From NCBI GenBank assembly GCA_015487895.1, contig WFOW01000058.1, positions 1 to 6,887 on the forward strand: 6,887 nucleotides of DNA. The letters are read 5' to 3'. This DNA comes from Gammaproteobacteria bacterium. GTDB lineage: Bacteria; Pseudomonadota; Gammaproteobacteria; S144-34. Positions 1-6,136 of the stretch are shown in pieces (position 1 is the first letter of the stretch; each line of letters opens with the position of its first letter). The notes below the pieces were generated by a model that did no database searches, was not told the origin of the DNA, and saw only the letters and a list, made by a program, of their open reading frames with translations. Both the position numbers and the translations under genes were made by a program.

Positions 1-1941
1 CTCCTAGAGGGCTTCCGCCGCTTCCTGGAGCGTCTCTCCGGGGGAGCGGATGCGGCGCACGCCGCCGCCCACCAGCTCGCCGGCACCTATCTCGATGCCG
101 GCATCCCCTTCGCTCTCCCGATGGGCGGCTTCAACGTCCTCAAGGAGCGGCTGGCCACGCTCGCGGCCGCGGACGCGTCCGATCCCCTGGCGGCCTACGC
201 GGAGGCCGACGCCGTCTTCGAGCGGGCCAAGCGCGAGGTGGCGCGCGCCTATCTGCGGCGGGAGGCCGCCCACAGGGGTGAGGGGGAGGATGCGGTCGCG
301 GCCACGGCCACGCGCCCGAGGCTCCTCGTCCGCCTGTGCCGGGAGTGGATGAGCCGGATCCGGGAGGCCATCGGCGGGAGCCTCGAGCGCTTCCCGCTCG
401 AGCCCGCCGACCGCACGGAATTCGCGCGGGCGCTGCGCTATCCGGAGAGCATGCTCATCTGCCTGGACCTGAAGGTGTGCGACCAGATCGAGGCCCGGCA
501 CCGTCTCCTCGTGCAGCAGGCCGGGATCCTGCATGCCATGCTCGCCGCGGAGCGCTACGAGCAGGCCTACATCGCATACCGCGAGCTCGCCGGCCAGGTG
601 GCGCAGCTGTGCAGCCTGCTCGGCACGCTCTACCTCGAGGCGGAGACCAACCGCCTGCACCGCTTCTTCCGCTTCGTGCAGGAAGCCCTCTATCTGCCAG
701 GCAGGAAGCACCTGGCCGTGATCAACCTGCGCCAGCTCAACAAGGTCAACAGGCTCTACGGGAACGAGGCCGGGAACCGGGCGCTGGATCTGCTGGGGCG
801 TGCGCTCGAGCGGGCGTTCGCCGAGCATCAGTCGTGGATGGTCTATACGCGGGGGATCGCGGGCGACTTCTACGTGTTTGCCCTGGGGCCGGATGCGGAG
901 CCCTTCGATCGGCTGCTGCGGGAGGTGGCGGAACGGCTGGGTGTCATGGCGGGAGAGGACGGTGCGTTGCCGTTCGCGCCCGAGGTCGGCTACCACGGCA
1001 TCGAGCTGACCACCCTCACGGAGCTCACGGCCGAGAGCATGCACCTCATCGTGCAGTACCTGACCGAGCGCGGCCGGCGCGAGCCGGGCCGGGTGTCCAC
1101 GGGGCGGCGCGAGGCCGGGGCCATGATGGGCTGGCTACGCGAGCGCCATCGGCGCGCGGTCGACCTAAGGGCCAAGCTCACCGCCGAGGGCACCGAGATC
1201 TTCATACAGCCTCTGGTGACCCTGGACGACAGGCGCGAGATCCACGCCTTCGAGGTCCTGGGCCGCTTCCGGGAGGGGGAGGGCTTCCTGCCCGCCGGGA
1301 TGTTCGTCGAGGACGTGGTGAGCATGGGCCTCACCGTCGAGCTGGATCTGCTCGTCCTGGGCGCGGTCGTGCGGCACGCGCCGGCGCTGCGCGGCCTCAC
1401 GCGCCGGCTGTTCGTGAACGTGTTTCCGACGACGCTCGGCAGCGAGCGTTACCTGGAAGCCTTCCGTGGCGCGATGGCGGGGCCGCTGGCGGGGCTGGAT
1501 CTGGTGGTCGAGCTGACCGAGCGCATGCTGCTCGAGCGGCAGGGGCTCGTGCGCGAGCTGCACGGCCGCCACGGGCTGAACTTCGCGATCGACGACTTCG
1601 GCGTCGGCTACTCCAGCCTGGGCACCGTGATCGATCTCGCGCTGGAGGGCGGCGTGCGCTACCTCAAGATCGACGGCTCGCTCACGCGCAGCCTCGGCCA
1701 GCGCACCGCCAGCGAGCGGGTGATGCGCATCACCCGCCAGATGGCAGGGGAGCTGGGCCTGAAGACCGTGGTCGAGATGGTCGAGACGCCCGACCAGGCC
1801 GAGCGGCTGCGCCGTCTGGAGATCGACTTCGGGCAGGGATACTTTCTCGGGGTGCCGGATCCCGTACCCGTCTGGCAGGGCAAGCTCGCGTATCTCAGGA
1901 GCCGCGGCGCGACGGACGGGGCCGGCGGCTTCCCGCTCTGA
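1..1941 (+). CDS. Degenerate GGDEF / EAL-domain c-di-GMP phosphodiesterase (5' partial)
   Basis: This is probably a cyclic-di-GMP phosphodiesterase that hydrolyses c-di-GMP to pGpG in the cytoplasm. The frame is open from base 1, so the gene starts left of the window; the ATG at 121 is probably internal, because the helical sequence before it continues smoothly through it. Bases 1 to about 700 encode a helix-rich region with no visible membrane segment, perhaps a sensor. A GGDEF-like domain covers about 710-1070, but its signature is IAGDF (856-870), so cyclase activity is very unlikely. The EAL domain covers about 1170-1900 and keeps the expected residues: EVLGR (1252), Asn in FVNVF (about 1417), Glu in ELTE (1510), the DD pair of DDFGVGYSS (1591-1596), Lys of YLKID (1666), Glu of VEMVE (1774) and Gln of GQGYF (1834). 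On family knowledge it should therefore be catalytically active. Oddities are AEGVE replaced by VEMVE and a slightly longer stretch between GYSSL and LKID. It converges on the - strand operon. The EAL assignment is firm; the signal sensed is unknown. Confidence 0.93.
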   Translation, partial: LLEGFRRFLERLSGGADAAHAAAHQLAGTYLDAGIPFALPMGGFNVLKERLATLAAADASDPLAAYAEADAVFERAKREVARAYLRREAAHRGEGEDAVAATATRPRLLVRLCREWMSRIREAIGGSLERFPLEPADRTEFARALRYPESMLICLDLKVCDQIEARHRLLVQQAGILHAMLAAERYEQAYIAYRELAGQVAQLCSLLGTLYLEAETNRLHRFFRFVQEALYLPGRKHLAVINLRQLNKVNRLYGNEAGNRALDLLGRALERAFAEHQSWMVYTRGIAGDFYVFALGPDAEPFDRLLREVAERLGVMAGEDGALPFAPEVGYHGIELTTLTELTAESMHLIVQYLTERGRREPGRVSTGRREAGAMMGWLRERHRRAVDLRAKLTAEGTEIFIQPLVTLDDRREIHAFEVLGRFREGEGFLPAGMFVEDVVSMGLTVELDLLVLGAVVRHAPALRGLTRRLFVNVFPTTLGSERYLEAFRGAMAGPLAGLDLVVELTERMLLERQGLVRELHGRHGLNFAIDDFGVGYSSLGTVIDLALEGGVRYLKIDGSLTRSLGQRTASERVMRITRQMAGELGLKTVVEMVETPDQAERLRRLEIDFGQGYFLGVPDPVPVWQGKLAYLRSRGATDGAGGFPL

Positions 1942-1988
1942 GGTCCGGCCGGCCCGGAAGCGTCGTATCGGGGCACGGCCTCGCGTGA

Positions 1989-2037
1989 CCGGGCGGCGCC
2001 CGGCCGCAAGGGCATCGGGCTTGCCGGCGGCGAGCCC
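1989..2037. terminator. Possible hairpin terminator region between convergent genes
   Basis: Two GC-rich hairpins sit in the spacer between the EAL gene and the convergent - strand operon. CCGGGC (1989-1994) pairs with GCCCGG (1998-2003) across a 3-nt loop. GGGCTTG (2017-2023) pairs with CGAGCCC (2031-2037), with one G-U pair and a 7-nt loop. A shorter 5-bp stem (TCCGG/CCGGA, 1944-1958) follows directly after the EAL stop codon. None is followed by a T-tract on either strand, so classical intrinsic termination is not demonstrated, and short GC stems arise easily by chance at this composition. Position between convergent stop codons is the main support. Confidence 0.22.
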
Positions 2038-2124
2038 TGCCTCCTCTGCGAGACGGGATGGAGGCGCGGCAACGCGGGGCCGGTGTCGAGTGTTGTCTCC
2101 CGGAGGCCTTCGGCGTCACGCGCC

Positions 2125-2634
2125 TCAAGGAGGCGGGCTGAGCGGGCGCGGGCGCGCCGTCTCTCCGGGCCGCGCGCGGGCGAGGAGCCGGCCGTCGGGC
2201 GTGAGGCAGCGCGCCTCGCGGAGCCCTTCGGGCAGCCGCGCCGCGGGCACGGGCCGCACCGCCACCGGATAGGTGAGCACCTGCGCGACGAGGGCGCCGG
2301 GCGGCGGCGCCTCGTGGTGAACCGCGATCTCGACCGTACCGCCGGGCCGCACCCGCACCGAGCGGATCTCCACCCGATGGCCTGCGGTGGGCGCCGTGCC
2401 CAAGAAGACGACGGCGGCGGGCAGCGCGCCGTCCGCCAGCCGCTCGCGGACCGTCTCGGCGGCCGGCGGCGGCAGCCGCGCCAGGAAGGCCGCGAGCGCC
2501 GCGCGCTCGGTGAGCAGGGCGCAGGCCGCGTCCGGGAAGGGGCCCGCGGCCCGGGCGGCGCGTGTCGCATCGCCCGCGCACGCCGCCGTCGCGAGCGCGA
2601 CGAGCGCCAGCGCGGCCACCGCGCGCCGCCTCAT
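2125..2634 (-). CDS. Probable lipoprotein with PrcB C-terminal-like domain
   Basis: This is a 169-residue exported protein. Its N-terminus is a short basic stretch (MRRR), a hydrophobic Ala/Leu core and then Cys19 in LATAAC. That suggests a lipoprotein signal, although Thr at -3 of the lipobox is not canonical; a plain Sec signal is the alternative. Residues about 72-130 resemble the PrcB C-terminal domain: a hydrophobic strand ending VVFLGTAPTAGHRVEI, which matches the family's typical G-x-x-P-T-G-G-Y-x-I-x-I pattern with Ala-Gly-His for Gly-Gly-Tyr. It is followed by a strand pair and a P-P-P-G-A-L-V-A-Q-V segment leading to YPV. PrcB is known as an accessory protein of the Treponema dentilisin protease complex; a role with a protease here is only an inference, since no protease gene is visible. 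The ATG overlaps the upstream gene's stop by 4 bp (ATGA) and has an AAGGTG ribosome-binding site 5 nt upstream. It is the last gene of the operon, and the C-terminus is Pro/Arg-rich. Confidence 0.8.
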   Translation of the reverse strand: MRRRAVAALALVALATAACAGDATRAARAAGPFPDAACALLTERAALAAFLARLPPPAAETVRERLADGALPAAVVFLGTAPTAGHRVEIRSVRVRPGGTVEIAVHHEAPPPGALVAQVLTYPVAVRPVPAARLPEGLREARCLTPDGRLLARARPGETARPRPLSPPP

Positions 2635-3335
2635 CGCGGCACCTTGTCCGCGGGGACGGCGATGGGCCGCCAGTCGGGGCTGTGCGGGTGGCGCCGCTCG
2701 CGCCCGAGCGCGATCAGGCGCCGGATCTCCTCCGGGAAGCGGGCATCGGCGCGGATCTCCGTCAGCTCGTAGCGCACGGGCACGGTCAGGCGCGGGCCGG
2801 CGTTGCCGTAGGTCGGCAGCACGATCTCGCGGTCGAGGCTGGTGCGCTCGCGCCCCTGGCGCAGGGCGTCGAGCACGGCGAGCAGCACCGGCTCGCCGGC
2901 GGCGGCGTCGAGGTAGCGCTCCATCTCGCGCGTGCGGTTCATGATCCCCGACGGCTCGTAGTCCGAGGGCTGGCGCTGGCGGTGGCCGAAGATGCCCTCG
3001 GGGTCGGAATAGATGTCGGCGTGGTACGAGATGGGCGGGGGCATGTCGGACCAGACGGCGATGGCCGGCAGGTGGCGCCCGCCGCGCACCTTTCCGAGGG
3101 TCACGTAGACGCAGGTGCGCGGCGGCAGCGGCGTGACCCCAAGGGCGCCGACGTAGCCGCCGACGAAGCCCATCATCGGCAGCATCGGCATCGCGGGGCC
3201 CTGCTGCGTCCGGAGCCCGCCCGTCACCTGGAGCGTGCCGCAGTAGCTGAAGCGCTCGAGGGCGGCGGCCGGCAGCGCCAGCGCCGCCAGCAGGCCGGCG
3301 ATCAGGGCTCGAGAGGTCTTGCGCAGGGTGCTCAT
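2631..3335 (-). CDS. Exported protein of unknown function
   Basis: I do not recognise this 234-residue protein. Residues 1-25 form a clear Sec signal peptide: basic start (R5, K6, R9), a Leu/Ala core, and a likely AAA cleavage site near residue 25, followed by LERFSY. The mature protein should be about 209 residues in the periplasm or outside the cell. It has two cysteines, C32 (SYCGTL) and C75 (RTCVYV), which could form one disulfide. Between them is an unusual Met/Pro/Gly-rich stretch, residues 46-66, including MPMLPMM and a GFVGGYVGALG run. The middle is rich in aromatic and polar residues (AVWSDMPPPISYHADIYSD). The C-terminal third is helical and charged, with a short His/Arg cluster (RERRHPHSPDWRP). 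The start at 3335 is chosen because a GAGGAGGT site lies 9 nt upstream. An in-frame ATG at 3389, overlapping the HEAT gene stop as ATGA, would add 18 residues but has no ribosome-binding site. Its stop overlaps the next gene by 4 bp, so co-expression with the PrcB-like protein is likely. Confidence 0.85.
   Translation of the reverse strand: MSTLRKTSRALIAGLLAALALPAAALERFSYCGTLQVTGGLRTQQGPAMPMLPMMGFVGGYVGALGVTPLPPRTCVYVTLGKVRGGRHLPAIAVWSDMPPPISYHADIYSDPEGIFGHRQRQPSDYEPSGIMNRTREMERYLDAAAGEPVLLAVLDALRQGRERTSLDREIVLPTYGNAGPRLTVPVRYELTEIRADARFPEEIRRLIALGRERRHPHSPDWRPIAVPADKVPR
2640..2645 (-). promoter_or_regulatory. Ribosome-binding site of the PrcB-like gene
   Basis: AAGGTG on the - strand lies 5 nt before the ATG at 2634, inside the 3' end of the preceding gene. 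It supports the ATG in the ATGA overlap as the true start and fits translational coupling. Confidence 0.5.
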
Positions 3336-3344
3336 GGCTTCGCG

Positions 3345-3352
3345 ACCTCCTC
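3345..3352 (-). promoter_or_regulatory. Strong Shine-Dalgarno site that decides the start at 3335
   Basis: GAGGAGGT on the - strand ends 9 nt before the ATG at 3335. It is the strongest ribosome-binding site visible in the window and lies in the only real gap (50 bp, 3336-3385) of the operon. It argues for independent, efficient initiation of the unknown exported protein rather than coupling through the alternative ATG at 3389. I see no convincing promoter in the gap. Confidence 0.75.
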
Positions 3353-3385
3353 GGTGCTTGGTCCTGGGATGCCTGGCGCTCGCGG

Positions 3386-6136
3386 TCATCTTGCGCATGC
3401 CGGAGGCAGCACGGTGCCGAGCAGCGCGCCGAGCGCGTGCCGCACCGCTTCGCATTCGCGCCGGTACGGAAGGTGCCGGCGCAGCAGCGCCACCAGGCCG
3501 GCCTGGCGGGCGGCGCGGCGCAGCGTGCCCGAGGCGCCCAGCTCGTGGAGCCGGCTGATGCGCACGAAGGGGGCGAGGCGCGGATCGCCGCGGCCGGGCG
3601 CGATGCGGCGCAGCCAACGGGCGATCCAGGGCGCGTCCGCCGCCCCGGGCGCCGGGAGGCCGCCACCCGGGGCCCCCATGGCGGCCCGCAGGCCGGCTTG
3701 CCACTCGATGCGCCGCAGCAGGAGCTCGGCCCGGGCGAGGGCGCGGGGCTGGTCCCACAGCCCCTCGACCAGCGCGCGCACGCCCCCGTAGTCGAGCGCG
3801 GCGAGCAGCCGCCCCACCAGCGCCGCGGCGCGCGCCTCGTCCAGGGCCCCGGTCCGCAGGGCCTCGACCACGAGCTCCCGCAGCCTCTCCCGGTCCGCGG
3901 CGTCCCGGGGCCGGCCGACCAGGGCGAGCAGCCGCACCCGCTCCTCCCACGTGCGCTCCGGCCGCGCCGCCTGCCGCACCAGCCAGCCGTCGAGCAGGGG
4001 CCGCGGCACGAGGTGCGCCAGCAGCGCCCACGGCGGCGGATCGCGCTCGGCCTCCACGAGGCGTGCGAGGCCGTCCCCACCCAGGCCGCCGCGTTCCGGC
4101 AGCCCATCGAGCCAGGCATCGAGGGGCTCGCGCGCCAGCGCGGCGAGCAGGGCGCGGGCGGTCTCCGGCTCCAGCGGCGCGGCCTCAAGGAGGGCCCGCC
4201 GCTCGGCTGCCCCGCCGGCCCGTCCGAGCAGCACGGCGAGGAGGCGCTCGGCCCCGAGCCCGGCCGGCAGGCGCCGCTCGAGGGCCCGCCGTGCCGCCTC
4301 CATCTTGCGGATGACGTTGGGGTCGGCGTCGCCGCGCCGGGCCCGCTCCTCGAGCCGCGCCAGCAGTTCGGGCGTCGCCGCTCGTGCCACCTCCAGCGCC
4401 ATTGCGGCGTGGTCGCGGACGTAGGGGCTGGGATCGTCGAGCGCGGCGATGAGCGCCTCGGTGGTGGCCGGCTCCCGGGCGGGCACGGCGACGAACCAGT
4501 AGGCCGCCGCCCGCCGCACCTCGGGGGCGGGGTCCGCCAGGAGGGCCCGGACGCGGGGTTCGGCGCTGGCGAGCGGTCCGGTGTCCTCCCGGGCCGAACG
4601 CCAGGCCGCCTCCAGGGCGCTGACCCGCTCGCGGGCCGGCGCCGGTCCTTCGGCGATCGCGAGCAGCGCCTCGAGGACGGCCGGGGCGGGCGGCAGGCCG
4701 AGCGCGGCCACGGTCTCCAGCGCGCGGGCCCGCGCCGCGCCCGCCTGGCGGAGCGCCTCGGCCAGCCGGGCCCAGCTCGCCGCCGGGTCGCCCAGCGCGA
4801 GCAGGGCACGCCAGGCCGTGGCGCGGACTGGCGCATGATCGTCGTCCAGCAGGCGCCGGAGCGTCTCCCGGGCCTCGCGGTCGTCGGGGCGCTCGCGCAG
4901 GCGCTGCGCCAGGCGTTCGGCGAGGCGCCTGCGTGCCTCGGGAGGCAGGTCGGCCGGGTCGGGCGGGGCGCCGGGCGCGCCCGCCGCCGCCGCCAGCGCG
5001 GCGAGCTCGGCGAGGAAGGCGTCGCCGGGCCAGCGGGCGCGCAGCCGGGCGAGCTCGGAGGCGATCCGGGGGGCGGCCGCGCGGAGGGCCTCCTCCAGCG
5101 GCCAGCCGCAGCCCTTCGCGCGCCCCGCGCGCGCGGCCTCCCAGGCGGCGAGGAGCCGCAGCGCACCGCGCCGGCCCTGGGATTCGAGCAGGCGCGCCGC
5201 CTGGCCGCACGGGCGGTCGCCGTCCCGCACCGCCATCTCCAGCCAATCCAACAGTCGCTCGGGCAGCGCGGGGAGCGGACCTTCGTGACGCGCCAGCACC
5301 TCGACCGCCGCGCGGCGCTCGGCCTCGTCGGAGGCCGATGCGGCGGCATCGGCCACACGGCGGAGCTGGGCGGGCGTGAGCCGGCGGCCCGCCAGGCGCC
5401 GGAGGGCGTCGGCCCGAAGGCGGGCGGCGGAGCCGAACGGGCGCAGCGACGGATCCAGCTCGCGTGCGCGCGTCACCACCACCAGGAGCCCGGCCGTTGC
5501 GGCAGGGCCCGGGATGCCGCCGAGCAGCCCGGGCAGCCGCCAGACGTGGGGGCTGCGGCCCTCGACGAGGCGCCGTGCCCATCGGGCAACGGCCTCGGGC
5601 TCGAGGCGCCTCGCGAGCGCCTCGCCCGGCAGCCCCGCCAGGAGGGCGAGCGCGGCCTCGCCGGCCGCCGGATCCAGGGTGGCCTCGAGCAGGGCGGGCG
5701 CTCCATCGGCCACGGCCTCCGCCAGGGCGGGGTCTGCCGTCGCCGCCGCCCGGAGCACCTCGACGGCCAGGGTCCGCTCGGTGCCTTCCCGCAGCCAGCG
5801 CAGCGGCGTCTCCACGCAGAGCCGGCGGGCGAGCGCCGGGTCCTCGAGGGCCAGGGGCGGCAGCACCTGTCCCAGCACCCACCAGATGCGCTGGCGCACC
5901 GCCGCCGGCGTGTCGGGCGCCACCCAGGGCCCGGAGATGGCCCGGGCCATGTCGGCGGCGTGCGTGGCCGCCAGGCGCCCGCGCTCGAGGGCGCGGGCCA
6001 CCGCCTCGAGGGTGGCGGGATCGGTGGGCGAGGCCTCGAGGCGCGCCACCAGCGGGGGCGCGCCGGAAGCCGGTGCCGCCGGGAAGAGGGAGGCGGCCGC
6101 GAGCGCCAGGGCGGGCAGTGCGGTGCGCGCGCTCAT
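3386..6136 (-). CDS. Large exported HEAT-repeat alpha-solenoid protein
   Basis: This is a 916-residue protein, almost entirely Ala/Leu/Arg/Glu-rich amphipathic helices. Residues 1 to about 25 look like a Sec signal peptide (MSARTALPAL, hydrophobic core, cleavage near PASGA), so the solenoid is probably periplasmic; no further membrane segment is evident. HEAT-type repeats are clearest at about 424-455 (LLDDDHAPVRATAWRALL), 527-558 (RALLADPAPEVRRAAAYWF) and 558-590 (ALDDPSPYVRDHAAMAL). Each shows the D-x-x-P-x-V-R-x-x-A-type turn and second helix. The flanking helices are probably more divergent repeats. HEAT solenoids usually act as protein-protein scaffolds, and I see no catalytic motif. There are five cysteines, two of them near the C-terminus (RRECEAV, PPACAR). 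The ATG overlaps the stop of the OmpA-like gene by 4 bp (ATGA), which implies coupling. A GGAGGT lies 15 nt upstream, rather far for a normal ribosome-binding site. A very long open frame exists on the opposite strand, but only this strand gives a signal peptide and recognisable repeats. Confidence 0.87.
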   Translation of the reverse strand: MSARTALPALALAAASLFPAAPASGAPPLVARLEASPTDPATLEAVARALERGRLAATHAADMARAISGPWVAPDTPAAVRQRIWWVLGQVLPPLALEDPALARRLCVETPLRWLREGTERTLAVEVLRAAATADPALAEAVADGAPALLEATLDPAAGEAALALLAGLPGEALARRLEPEAVARWARRLVEGRSPHVWRLPGLLGGIPGPAATAGLLVVVTRARELDPSLRPFGSAARLRADALRRLAGRRLTPAQLRRVADAAASASDEAERRAAVEVLARHEGPLPALPERLLDWLEMAVRDGDRPCGQAARLLESQGRRGALRLLAAWEAARAGRAKGCGWPLEEALRAAAPRIASELARLRARWPGDAFLAELAALAAAAGAPGAPPDPADLPPEARRRLAERLAQRLRERPDDREARETLRRLLDDDHAPVRATAWRALLALGDPAASWARLAEALRQAGAARARALETVAALGLPPAPAVLEALLAIAEGPAPARERVSALEAAWRSAREDTGPLASAEPRVRALLADPAPEVRRAAAYWFVAVPAREPATTEALIAALDDPSPYVRDHAAMALEVARAATPELLARLEERARRGDADPNVIRKMEAARRALERRLPAGLGAERLLAVLLGRAGGAAERRALLEAAPLEPETARALLAALAREPLDAWLDGLPERGGLGGDGLARLVEAERDPPPWALLAHLVPRPLLDGWLVRQAARPERTWEERVRLLALVGRPRDAADRERLRELVVEALRTGALDEARAAALVGRLLAALDYGGVRALVEGLWDQPRALARAELLLRRIEWQAGLRAAMGAPGGGLPAPGAADAPWIARWLRRIAPGRGDPRLAPFVRISRLHELGASGTLRRAARQAGLVALLRRHLPYRRECEAVRHALGALLGTVLPPACAR

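Noticed and set aside
121..123. ATG at 121 as the start of the EAL protein
   Set aside because: The frame is open to base 1 and the helical sequence before the ATG looks coding. No good Shine-Dalgarno precedes it (CTTCGCTCTCCCG).
4..1044. A - strand open frame opposite the start of the EAL gene
   Set aside because: The + strand encodes the recognisable GGDEF-like sequence over the same bases; the - strand product has no recognisable features.
1985..2272. Small + strand open frame in the convergent spacer
   Set aside because: It starts with ATG-less or weak context, has no ribosome-binding site I can see, and runs antisense into the PrcB-like gene with an Arg/Ser/Gly-rich product.
2125..5358. 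A long - strand frame that would fuse the PrcB-like gene to more than 2.7 kb of upstream sequence
   Set aside because: Upstream of the ATG at 2634 the translation is Arg/Pro/Ser-rich low-complexity sequence out of frame with the two real genes there. Only the last 169 codons look like protein.
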